From: Bradyrhizobium sp. WBAH42
GTDB lineage: Bacteria > Pseudomonadota > Alphaproteobacteria > Rhizobiales > Xanthobacteraceae
Length of the DNA stretch: 64,000 nt
Assembly: GCF_024585265.1 (NCBI RefSeq)
Contig: NZ_CP036533.1
Span: forward strand, 372,001 to 436,000
Direction: 5' to 3'
Positions 7,880-15,305 of this stretch are shown here, piece by piece. The stretch's first letter is position 1, and every line of letters begins with the position of its first letter. Below the pieces are notes generated by a model. That model ran no database searches, had not been told where the DNA came from, and was given only the letters and a program-made list of their open reading frames with translations. Both the position numbers and the translations under genes were made by a program.

Positions 7880-9043
7880 TTGCGGATCGCCGTGATTGGC
7901 GGGGGGCCCGGTGGGCTCTACTTCGCCTATCTCTGGAAGAAGCGTCACCCCGAGGATCAGGTCGACCTGTTCGAACAGAACCCGGCCGACGCGACCTGGG
8001 GCTTTGGCGTCGTGTTCTCCGAACAGGCGCTGGAGTTCCTGCGCACCGACGACCCCGAGACGGTCGATGCGATCGCCCCGCACATGGAGAGCTGGGAGAA
8101 CATCACGCTGAACCTGCATGGCGACAGCGTCGCCATCGACGGCGTCGGCTTCTCCTCGATCGGCCGGCTGGAGCTGCTCAAGTTCCTGCAGCAGCGCGCG
8201 TTCGATGTCGGCGTCACCCCGCGCTTCGACACGCAGATCCAGGCGATCGACCAGCTCAACGGCCACGATCTGATCGTCGCCGCCGACGGGCTGAACTCGC
8301 TGGTGCGGCGCGCCTATGAGGGCGATTTCGGCACCTCGCTGTCCTACTCATCCAACAAATTCGTCTGGTACGGCACCTCGAAACGCTTCGACACGCTGTC
8401 GCAGACCTTCGTCAAGACCGAGCGCGGCGCCTTCAACGCCCATCACTACCGCTATTCGCCGACCATGAGCACCTTCCTGGTCGAATGCGATCACGCCACC
8501 TGGCAGGCCTATGGTTTCGCCTACAAGGACGTCGAGCAGTCCAAGGGCGTCTGCGAGGAGGTGTTCGCCGACACGCTCGGCGGCCATTGCCTCGTCTCCA
8601 ACAAATCGGTCTGGCGCAATTTTCCCTGGGTCTGGAACGAGCACTGGTCGTTCAAGAACATGGTGCTGCTCGGCGATGCCCTGCATTCCGCGCATTTCTC
8701 GATCGGCTCGGGCACGCGGCTCGCGATCGAGGACGCCATCGCCCTCGTCAAGGCGCTGGAATCGGATGCGCATCTTGCGACCGCGCTGCATCGCTATCAG
8801 GCCGCGCGCAAGCCCATCGTGCAGAAGCTCGTCAACGCCGCGCGCACCAGTGCATTCTGGTACGAACATTTCGCCGAGCACATGAAGCTTCCCCTGATGG
8901 ACTTCGCCTACAGCTATATCACCCGCTCCGGCCGCATCGACGATTCCCGGCTGCGCGCAATGTCGCCGGCCTTCATGACCCGCTACGAGGCGGCCAAGAA
9001 CGGCGGAGACCGCGGCGGAGACAACGGCGGAGATGCGGCATGA
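7880..9043 (+). CDS. FAD-dependent aryl-CoA hydroxylase-like monooxygenase (salicylyl-CoA 5-hydroxylase type)
   Basis: The 387-residue flavoprotein has the Rossmann motif GGGPGG at residues 8-12 and the FAD-ribityl motif GDALHSAHFSIGSG at 265-278. Its sequence style (WGFGVVFSE, FLVECDHATW) matches the N-terminal domain of salicylyl-CoA 5-hydroxylase and 2-aminobenzoyl-CoA monooxygenase, not free-acid hydroxylases. The old-yellow-enzyme domain of the fused enzymes is absent. The start is TTG, chosen from GGGAGG upstream. The end overlaps the CoA ligase by ATGA, so the two are translationally coupled. The tail carries a small GGD repeat. Gentisate dioxygenase nearby suggests the product is gentisyl-CoA or a precursor; the exact substrate is open. 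Confidence 0.8.
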   Translation: MRIAVIGGGPGGLYFAYLWKKRHPEDQVDLFEQNPADATWGFGVVFSEQALEFLRTDDPETVDAIAPHMESWENITLNLHGDSVAIDGVGFSSIGRLELLKFLQQRAFDVGVTPRFDTQIQAIDQLNGHDLIVAADGLNSLVRRAYEGDFGTSLSYSSNKFVWYGTSKRFDTLSQTFVKTERGAFNAHHYRYSPTMSTFLVECDHATWQAYGFAYKDVEQSKGVCEEVFADTLGGHCLVSNKSVWRNFPWVWNEHWSFKNMVLLGDALHSAHFSIGSGTRLAIEDAIALVKALESDAHLATALHRYQAARKPIVQKLVNAARTSAFWYEHFAEHMKLPLMDFAYSYITRSGRIDDSRLRAMSPAFMTRYEAAKNGGDRGGDNGGDAA

Positions 9044-10653
9044 GCCATGACATCCGTGACCAGGTGCCGGCGGACAGCGAGGGGGCGCGCGAGATCGGCT
9101 TTGCCGTTCCTGACACTTACAATGCCAGCCGCGTGCTGTTCGACAATCTCGGCAAGGGCCGCGGCGACAAGCTCGCGCTCCTGGGCCCTGCAGGCACGCG
9201 CACTTACGCCGAGCTCTGCGCGGAGGCCTGCCGCTGGGGCAACGGTCTCGCCTCGCTTGGCCTTGCGCGCGGCGACCGCGTGCTGTTGTTTCTCGACGAC
9301 ACGCCGGCCTACCCCGCCGCCTTCTTCGGCGCGGTGCGCGCCGGCTTCGTGCCGCTGCTGATCAACACGCTGACGCCGCCGGACCTCCTGCAATTCTATC
9401 TCGCCGATTCCGGCGCGACTGTCGCGGTGGTGGATGCCGAGTTCGCGGCGCGCTTCGATGCGGAGGCTTGCAAGGAGACGAAGCTGCATACGCTGATCGT
9501 CGCCAATGGCGCGGCCGGCGAGCACGCGGCGCCGCGGGCGCTCGCGGCGGCGAGCTGGCTCGCGCAATTCCCTGCTGAGCTGGCGGAAGCGGCAACGCAG
9601 CGCGACGAAATGGCGTTCTGGATGTACTCCTCCGGCTCGACCGGACGGCCCAAGGGCATCGTGCACCTGCAGCACGACATGGCCTATAGCGAAGCCGCCT
9701 TTGCGCGGAACGTGCTGAAGCTGACGCCTGATGACATCTGCTTCTCGGTGCCGAAGATCTTCTTCGCCTACGGCTTCGGCAATTCCGTCACCTTCCCGTT
9801 CTCGGCCGGCGCCGCAACGCTGCTGCTGCCGGGGCAGCCGAAGCCGACGTCGATCTTCGCGGCGATCGAGCAATACAAGCCGACGGTCTTCTTCGGCCTG
9901 CCGACGCTGTACACCGCGCTGACCAAGGCCGAAGGGGCGGACAAGACGGATTTCTCGTCGCTGCGCATGGCGCTCTCCGCCGCCGAGGTGCTCTCGGCCG
10001 AGGTCTTCAACGGCTGGAAGACGCTCACGGGGCTCGAAATCGTCGAAGGCCTCGGTTCGACCGAGGTGCTGCACATCTATCTCTCCAACCAGCCCGAGCA
10101 GAAGAAGCTCGGCGCCGCGGGCCTGCGCGTCCCCGGCTACGAGGTCGCGCTGCGCGACAAGGACGGCCGCGACGTCGGCGACAACGAGGAAGGGATTCTC
10201 TGGGTCCGCGGCGATTCCAACACGCCGCTGTACTGGAACCGGCCTGACAAGTCCGCGGAGACCATTCGCGAGGGCGGCTGGATCTACACCGGCGACCGCT
10301 TCGTGCGGGATGCCGACGGCTTCCACTTCTTCCGCGGCCGCGCCGACGATCTCATCAAGATCTCCGGCCAGTGGGTCTATCCGCTCGAGGTCGAGCTGTG
10401 CCTCGCCGATCACCCCGACATCCGCGAATGCGCCGTGTTCGCCGCCGAGCTGCCGGACCGTCGCATGACGCTGAAGGCGGTGGTGGTGATGAACAACCGC
10501 GCGGTGAACCAGAGTGATGCGACGCGCAGGCTGCAGGACTATGTGAAGGGCAAGCTGCTGCCGTACAAATATCCGCGAGAGGTGATTTTCATCGACGAGC
10601 TGCCGAAGACCGGCACGGGGAAGATCGATCGGCAGGCGTTGCTGAGGATGTGA
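9040..10653 (+). CDS. Aryl-CoA ligase, benzoate-CoA ligase family
   Basis: The 537-residue adenylate-forming enzyme activates an aromatic acid as its CoA thioester. The ATP motif YSSGSTGRPKG lies at residues 196-206, GWIYTGDRF in the C-terminal half, and the catalytic Lys in PKTGTGK at 528. The N-terminal AVPDTYNAS stretch and overall length are those of benzoate/4-hydroxybenzoate/anthranilate-CoA ligases. Its ATG overlaps the stop of the monooxygenase, which implies the thioester is handed straight to that enzyme. Candidate substrates are salicylate, anthranilate and 4-hydroxybenzoate; sequence alone does not decide. Confidence 0.85.
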   Translation: MSHDIRDQVPADSEGAREIGFAVPDTYNASRVLFDNLGKGRGDKLALLGPAGTRTYAELCAEACRWGNGLASLGLARGDRVLLFLDDTPAYPAAFFGAVRAGFVPLLINTLTPPDLLQFYLADSGATVAVVDAEFAARFDAEACKETKLHTLIVANGAAGEHAAPRALAAASWLAQFPAELAEAATQRDEMAFWMYSSGSTGRPKGIVHLQHDMAYSEAAFARNVLKLTPDDICFSVPKIFFAYGFGNSVTFPFSAGAATLLLPGQPKPTSIFAAIEQYKPTVFFGLPTLYTALTKAEGADKTDFSSLRMALSAAEVLSAEVFNGWKTLTGLEIVEGLGSTEVLHIYLSNQPEQKKLGAAGLRVPGYEVALRDKDGRDVGDNEEGILWVRGDSNTPLYWNRPDKSAETIREGGWIYTGDRFVRDADGFHFFRGRADDLIKISGQWVYPLEVELCLADHPDIRECAVFAAELPDRRMTLKAVVVMNNRAVNQSDATRRLQDYVKGKLLPYKYPREVIFIDELPKTGTGKIDRQALLRM

Positions 10654-10684
10654 GGCGACGGCGTTGCCACACTCACCGCAATCG

Positions 10685-10772
10685 GTAGGGTGGGCAAAGC
10701 GAAGCGTGCCCACCATTGCAAAATAGGAGAGAAATCGTGGGCACGGCGCAAGCGCGCCTTTGCCCACCCTAC
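10685..10772. repeat. Palindromic element GTAGGGTGGGCAAAG...CTTTGCCCACCCTAC
   Basis: This is one of four copies in the window. The ends are exact reverse complements and the arms include GTGCCCACC and GTGGGCAC. It lies between the convergent ligase and MarR genes, where it could also act as a bidirectional terminator. Confidence 0.75.
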
Positions 10773-10806
10773 GAGATCGCGCGCTGGGCTGGGCCGGGGC
10801 GCCCCC

Positions 10807-11319
10807 TCACCCCGCCTTCCCAAGATGTTCCAGCGCGTCCTCCGCGCGCAGCGGCACTCGTGATGCTTCGTTGTTGAGATCGACCAGCTGCGCCAGCAGG
10901 CTCATCAGCGCCTTGCGGTCGGCGGGCTTGAGAGGCTCCAGCATCCGCTCCTGCGCACGCTCCACGGCGGGAATGATCTCGCGCAGGATCGCAGCGCCCG
11001 ACTTGGTCAGATAGAGCAGCTTGATCCGCTTGTCCTCGGGTGCCGGCCTGCGCTCGATATAGGCCTTGGCCTGGAGACGTTCGATCACGCTGCCGAGCGT
11101 CGAGCGGTCGAAGGCGATCACCGCCGACAGCCGCGTCGCATCGATGCCGGGATGGGTGTGGATTGCGACCAGCGCCGCATATTGCACCGGAGTGAGGTCG
11201 AACGCCTTGCACTCCTCCATGAAGATCGAGACCGCGATCTGCTGCATGCGCCGGAACAGATAGCCCGGCGCGGCATAGACCGCGTCGATCGTGATCGGAG
11301 GGGGCGGCTTACTCGGCAT
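10807..11319 (-). CDS. MarR family transcriptional regulator
   Basis: The 170-residue winged-helix repressor has the MarR core. The sequence DLTPVQYAALVAIH leads into the HTH (DATRLSAVIAFDRSTLGSVIERL), then the wing RRPAPEDKRIKLLYLT. The start at 11319 overlaps the end of the isomerase gene by 11 bases, so both are on one leftward transcript; longer upstream frames run inside the isomerase gene. MarR proteins of aromatic clusters (BadR, HpaR) respond to the aromatic acid or its CoA ester. The duplicated AGTATACT site before the monooxygenase and dioxygenase genes is its likely operator. Confidence 0.88.
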   Translation of the reverse strand: MPSKPPPPITIDAVYAAPGYLFRRMQQIAVSIFMEECKAFDLTPVQYAALVAIHTHPGIDATRLSAVIAFDRSTLGSVIERLQAKAYIERRPAPEDKRIKLLYLTKSGAAILREIIPAVERAQERMLEPLKPADRKALMSLLAQLVDLNNEASRVPLRAEDALEHLGKAG

Positions 11320-11941
11320 CGGGCTGCTTCTCCGGTGCGGCATCGGCAAACGCCGCCAGCGCCTTGGCGGCAGCCTCGGCCTGGAGCAGGCGCGGATAGG
11401 CGGAGACGTCGACGCCGAAGCGGCGCGCATTGCCGAGCTGCGGCACGAGGCAGAGATCGGCCAGCGTCGGCGCATCGCCGAAGCAGAACGGACCCGGCTC
11501 GGCCTTGATCAGCGTCTCGCAGGCCGACAGGCCCTCGCGATTGACCCAGGCGGCCCAGTCCTGGACCTTCTCCTCGGGCAGGCCGAGCTCGCGCAGCCGC
11601 GCCAGCACTTTCAGGTTCTGCACCGGATGGGTGTCGCAGGCGATCGCCAGCGCGAAGGCGCGCACCTTGGCGCGGCGCAGCGGATCCTTCGGCAGCAGTG
11701 GCGGATTGGGATGGGTCTCGTCGAGCCATTCGATGATCGCCACCGATTGCGTCAGCACGCCACCCGCATCGTCCTCCAGCGCCGGCACCAGGCCCTGCGG
11801 ATTGATGGCGAGATAAGAGGGTGCGCATTGCTCGCCCTTGCGCAAATGATGCGGCAGATGCTCGGCGCCGAGCCCCTTGAGGTTCAGCGCGATCCGCACG
11901 CGGTAAGCGGCGCTGGAGCGGAAATAGCCGTGCAGCTTCAT
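11309..11941 (-). CDS. Maleylpyruvate isomerase / zeta-class glutathione S-transferase
   Basis: The 210-residue protein has the zeta-GST N-terminus with SSAAYRVRIALNLKGL at residues 9-24, a thioredoxin-like domain, and an all-helical C-terminal domain containing DTHPVQNLKVL. Such enzymes use glutathione to isomerise maleylpyruvate (gentisate pathway) or maleylacetoacetate (homogentisate pathway). Gentisate dioxygenase is divergent next to it, so maleylpyruvate to fumarylpyruvate is the likely step. No fumarylpyruvate hydrolase gene is nearby. Confidence 0.85.
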   Translation of the reverse strand: MKLHGYFRSSAAYRVRIALNLKGLGAEHLPHHLRKGEQCAPSYLAINPQGLVPALEDDAGGVLTQSVAIIEWLDETHPNPPLLPKDPLRRAKVRAFALAIACDTHPVQNLKVLARLRELGLPEEKVQDWAAWVNREGLSACETLIKAEPGPFCFGDAPTLADLCLVPQLGNARRFGVDVSAYPRLLQAEAAAKALAAFADAAPEKQPDAE

Positions 11942-11962
11942 GGAGAGCCTCCCTCATTTTCT

Positions 11963-12062
11963 GTCATTCCGGGGCGACGCGCCAGCGTCGAGCCCGGAAT
12001 CCATAACCACGATCGGGAGTATGGATTCCGGGCTCGCGCCTTGCGGCGCGCCCCGGAATGAC
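11963..12062. repeat. Palindromic element GTCATTCCGGGGC...GCCCCGGAATGAC
   Basis: The arms are near-perfect inverted repeats: GTCATTCCGGGGCG with CGCCCCGGAATGAC outside, and AGCCCGGAATCCAT with ATGGATTCCGGGCT inside. It lies between the isomerase start codon and the dioxygenase promoter, only about 20 bases upstream of the isomerase, so it probably forms much of that gene's leader. Confidence 0.8.
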
Positions 12063-12087
12063 ACGATCTTGTGTGTCGTTCGTCAAG

Positions 12088-12121
12088 TTGACGCTACCTA
12101 GATCCTCAGTATACTGTCAAT
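12088..12121 (+). promoter_or_regulatory. Gentisate dioxygenase promoter with MarR-type operator
   Basis: TTGACG and TATACT are spaced 16 bases apart and make a good sigma-70 type promoter. The -10 box sits inside AGTATACT, an 8-bp palindrome. The 14 bases AGTATACTGTCAAT, and CTAGAT four bases before them, are shared exactly with the site at 7842-7865. A repressor bound here would block polymerase. Confidence 0.65.
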
Positions 12122-12147
12122 CAACAAAACGATCGGGAGCCGCAACC

Positions 12148-13188
12148 ATGGAAGCCGTGACCAAGACGCCGGAACGCGAGGCGTTCTACAAGAAGATCGA
12201 CGGCGAAAACCTCACCGCGCTGTGGACGGTGATGAGTGACCTGATCACGCCAGAGCCGAAGAGCGCCTGCCGGCCGCACCTCTGGAAGTTCGACGTCATC
12301 CGCGACTACATGACCGAGGCCGGCAAGCTCATCACCGCCAAAGAGGCCGAGCGGCGCGTGCTGGTGCTGGAGAACCCGGGACTGCGCGGGCAATCCAAGA
12401 TCACGACCTCGCTCTATGCCGGCGTGCAGATGGTGGTGCCCGGCGACGTCGCGCCCGCCCATCGCCACAGCCAGTCGGCGCTGCGCTTCGTGCTCGAAGG
12501 AAAAGGCGCCCACACCGCGGTCGACGGCGAGCGCACCGCGATGGAGCCGGGCGACTTCATCATCACGCCTTCGATGACCTGGCACGATCATTCCAACGAG
12601 ACCGATCAGCCGATGTTCTGGCTCGACGGCCTCGACATCCCGCTGGTGCAGTTTTTCGACTGCTCCTTTGCCGAAGGCTCGATGGAAGATCAGCAGAAGA
12701 TCACGAAGCCCCCGGGCGACAGCTTTGCCCGCTATGGCCACAACCTCTTGCCCGTCGATGTGAAGCGGAGCTCGAAGACCTCACCCATCTTCAGCTATCC
12801 CTATGCCTACACGCGCGAGGCGCTGGAGAAGGCCAGGACGAGCCAGGAATGGGACGCCTGCCACGGCCTCAAGCTGAAATTCAGCAACCCCGAGACCGGC
12901 GATTTCGCCATGCCGACCATCGGCACCTTCATCCAGCTGCTGCCGAAGGGTTTTGGCACCGCGCGCTATCGTTCGACGGACGCAACGGTGTTCTGCCCGA
13001 TCGAGGGCCGCGGCCGCAGCCGCATCGGCGATACCGTGTTCGAATGGGGGCCGCGCGATCTGTTCGTGGTGCCGAGCTGGCACTGGGTCACGCACGAGGC
13101 GGATGAGGACGCCGTGCTGTTCAGCTTCTCGGACCGGCCGGTGCAGCAGAAGCTGGATCTGTTTCGGGAAGATCGCGGGAACGCGTGA
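12148..13188 (+). CDS. Gentisate 1,2-dioxygenase
   Basis: The 346-residue bicupin enzyme opens the ring of gentisate to maleylpyruvate using Fe(II) and O2. The first cupin carries the metal ligands in HRHSQSALRF (His 105 and 107) and in TWHDHSN (His 146 or 148). The second, near SWHWVTHEADED, is the degenerate domain typical of the family. Length and opening match GDO proteins. I chose the ATG at 12148, preceded by GATCGGGAG; an in-frame start at 12058 would fall before the promoter. It is transcribed alone, divergently from the isomerase-MarR unit. Confidence 0.92.
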   Translation: MEAVTKTPEREAFYKKIDGENLTALWTVMSDLITPEPKSACRPHLWKFDVIRDYMTEAGKLITAKEAERRVLVLENPGLRGQSKITTSLYAGVQMVVPGDVAPAHRHSQSALRFVLEGKGAHTAVDGERTAMEPGDFIITPSMTWHDHSNETDQPMFWLDGLDIPLVQFFDCSFAEGSMEDQQKITKPPGDSFARYGHNLLPVDVKRSSKTSPIFSYPYAYTREALEKARTSQEWDACHGLKLKFSNPETGDFAMPTIGTFIQLLPKGFGTARYRSTDATVFCPIEGRGRSRIGDTVFEWGPRDLFVVPSWHWVTHEADEDAVLFSFSDRPVQQKLDLFREDRGNA

Positions 13189-13209
13189 CGGTCGCACTGC
13201 CAACCACAT

Positions 13210-13296
13210 CGTCATTGCGAGCGAAGCGAAGCAATCCAGAATCCCTCCGCGGAGAGAATCTGGATTGCTTCGTCGCAAAAGCTCCTCGCAATGACG
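13210..13296. repeat. Dispersed element CGTCATTGCGAG...CGCAATGACG
   Basis: This is one of five copies in the window. The ends are inverted repeats, and internal arms GAAGCAATCCAGA and TCTGGATTGCTTC form a second stem. The sequence type is abundant in Bradyrhizobium intergenic regions. Confidence 0.8.
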
Positions 13297-13323
13297 GTTG
13301 GCTACCTCCAGTTCAACAGTCTC

Positions 13324-13411
13324 GTAGGGTGGGCAAAGGCGCAACGCGCCGTGCCCACGTCTTCGCGACGCGTGAAGGAATCGTGGGCACGCTTCGCTTT
13401 GCCCACCCTAC
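13324..13411. repeat. Palindromic element GTAGGGTGGGCAAAG...CTTTGCCCACCCTAC
   Basis: This is a second copy of the element at 10685. It follows the CGTCATTGCGAG element directly, making a composite mosaic between two convergent genes. Confidence 0.75.
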
Positions 13412-13428
13412 TGCAGCGGTGAATGCCG

Positions 13429-14253
13429 CTACCGCCAGTGCAACAGCCGCGTCTCCAGCCAGCCGATCACCTTGCCCACTGCGAGGCCGAACACCGACAG
13501 GATCACGACGCCCGCGAGCAGCTGATCGGTCTGCATCAGATTGCCGGCCTGCAGCACGAAGGCGCCGATGCCGTATTGGGCGCCGATCATCTCGGCGCTG
13601 ACGACGAGCAGCAGCGCGACGGAGGCGGTGATGCGGAAGCCGGCGAGGATCGCCGGCAGCGCGCCCGGCCAGATCACCTTGCGCACGATGGTGGCGAAGG
13701 GGACGTTGAAGCTCTGCGCCATGCGGATCAGGTTGCGTGGCACGGCATCGACGCCGCTATAGACCGAGATCGCGGTCGAGAAGAACACCCCGAGCGCAAT
13801 CGTCGCGATCTTCGGCTCCTCGCCGATGCCGAGCCAGAGAATGAGCAGCGGCAGCAGCGCGATCTTCGGGATCGGGAACAGCGCCGAGATGAAGGTGATG
13901 CCGACGCTGCGCGCGAGGCGCGACAGGCCGATGGCGAAGCCGACGGCGACGCCGGCCGCCGTTCCCACGAGCCAGCCGACGCCGATCCGCAGCAGCGAGG
14001 CCGAAACATGCTGCCACAGTGCGCCGGAGACCGCGAGCTGATAGATCGCGCGGACAATCGCAGAGGGGGTCGGCAGAAACAGCGCATTGACGAGGCCGGC
14101 GCTGCCGGCGGCTTGCCAGATCGCGATGACGAGGCCGAGCGCGATCCAGCCGCCAAACCGGCTCGACGCAGGCACGAAGCCCGCACCACGAAAGCGGACG
14201 CGCCGCGTCGGTTCGTTCTTGGCCGTCGTGTCCGTTGCCGCGCGGTCAAGCAT
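13429..14253 (-). CDS. ABC transporter permease (SsuC/TauC type)
   Basis: The 274-residue inner-membrane protein has about six hydrophobic segments and the BPD_transp_1 coupling region near GVDAVPRNLIRMAQSF. It belongs to the nitrate/sulfonate/taurine/aliphatic-amine importer permeases. The start MLDRAAT overlaps the ATPase gene by 8 bases and has GAGGT at the right spacing; an earlier in-frame ATG exists at 14274. It is last in a leftward operon of oxidoreductase, binding protein, ATPase and permease. Confidence 0.85.
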   Translation of the reverse strand: MLDRAATDTTAKNEPTRRVRFRGAGFVPASSRFGGWIALGLVIAIWQAAGSAGLVNALFLPTPSAIVRAIYQLAVSGALWQHVSASLLRIGVGWLVGTAAGVAVGFAIGLSRLARSVGITFISALFPIPKIALLPLLILWLGIGEEPKIATIALGVFFSTAISVYSGVDAVPRNLIRMAQSFNVPFATIVRKVIWPGALPAILAGFRITASVALLLVVSAEMIGAQYGIGAFVLQAGNLMQTDQLLAGVVILSVFGLAVGKVIGWLETRLLHWR

Positions 14254-15019
14254 GCTGGACCTCGCGCTCGGCATCGATCGCCTCGTTGCGGATCAGCGAC
14301 CAGATCTGATTCTGCAGCGCCAGCAGTTTTTCGCGCGCCGCCGCTTCGCCGCGCGCCGCGCGCGTCATCGGCACGGTGACGACCTCGCGGATGCGGCCGG
14401 GCCGCCGCGACAGCACCACGATGCGGTCGGCGAGCCGCGCCGCCTCTTCGAGATTGTGGGTGACGTAGACCGCGCCCATGCCGCCATCGGCAAGCAGGCG
14501 GATGAAATCCTCCATCAAGAGCTCGCGGGTCTGCGAATCCAGCGCTGACAGCGGCTCGTCCATCAAGAGGATCGCGGGCCTCACCGCAAGCGCGCGCGAG
14601 ATGCCGACGCGCTGGCGCATGCCGCCGGAGAGCTGCTTGGGATAGGTCTGGCGAAAATCGGTGAGGCCGGTGCGGCGCAGCGCATCCTCCACCAGGGCGC
14701 GGCGCTGCGCGGCCGAGAGCTGGGTGTGCAGCAGCGGGAATTCGACGTTTTCCTCGACCGTGGCCCAGGGCAGCAGCGCAAAGTCCTGGAACACGAAGGT
14801 CAGCGGATTGAGACTATCCGCCGGCGGCGCGCCGCGCAGCTCCGGCGCGCCGGAGGTCGGCTGCAACAGCCCGCCGAGGATCGACAGCAGCGTGCTCTTG
14901 CCGCAGCCGGAGGGCCCCACGATCGCCACCACCTCGCCGGCACCGACGGTGAAAGAGACGTCGTCGAGCACGGCGAGATCGCCGAAGCGATGGGTGATGT
15001 GGTTGGCGATCAGGTCCAT
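14246..15019 (-). CDS. ABC transporter ATP-binding protein (SsuB/TauB type)
   Basis: The 257-residue ATPase has Walker A GPSGCGKST at residues 35-43, signature LSGGM at 130-134, Walker B LLMDEP at 151-156 and the switch His in YVTHNLEEA. It powers the importer formed with the adjacent permease and the binding protein upstream. The family covers nitrate, sulfonate, taurine, thiamine-precursor and similar substrates and does not allow a choice. Confidence 0.88.
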   Translation of the reverse strand: MDLIANHITHRFGDLAVLDDVSFTVGAGEVVAIVGPSGCGKSTLLSILGGLLQPTSGAPELRGAPPADSLNPLTFVFQDFALLPWATVEENVEFPLLHTQLSAAQRRALVEDALRRTGLTDFRQTYPKQLSGGMRQRVGISRALAVRPAILLMDEPLSALDSQTRELLMEDFIRLLADGGMGAVYVTHNLEEAARLADRIVVLSRRPGRIREVVTVPMTRAARGEAAAREKLLALQNQIWSLIRNEAIDAEREVQHA

Positions 15020-15039
15020 GCGATGAGCCCGCTTTCTTC

Positions 15040-15268
15040 ACCCTCCCCTGGAGGGGGAGGGTCGGTTTGCATGCAGCGAAGCGAAATGCAAACCGGGGTG
15101 GGGTGACGGTCCATCCGCAAGGATACTGACAGCGCTTGCTCTCGAACTTCCCGCGAAGAGTTTGAGCAAACGACGGACAGACCGCCGCCGTGGCTCACCC
15201 CACCCCGCTCGCTCCGGACGATGCTGCGCATCGCCGGCGCGATCGACCCTCCCCCTCCAGGGGAGGGT
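15040..15268. repeat. Large palindromic element within the ABC operon
   Basis: ACCCTCCCCTGGAGGGGGAGG at the left and CCTCCCCCTCCAGGGGAGGG at the right are inverted copies. GGGGTGGGGTGACGG and a matching CACCCCACCCC lie inside. The element separates the binding-protein gene from the ATPase gene of one transporter and could weaken or process the transcript. Confidence 0.75.
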
Positions 15269-15305
15269 GGCAGATCGTCCGCCGCGAGAGACTGCACCAT
15301 CAGCA

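Noticed and set aside
10774..11475. Longer MarR start at 11475
   Set aside because: The added residues are Arg/Ser/Pro-rich translation of the isomerase gene in another frame.
13210..13411. Possible CRISPR-like or tandem repeat array
   Set aside because: The repeats are palindromic, dispersed, and not regularly spaced with unique spacers; no cas genes are present.
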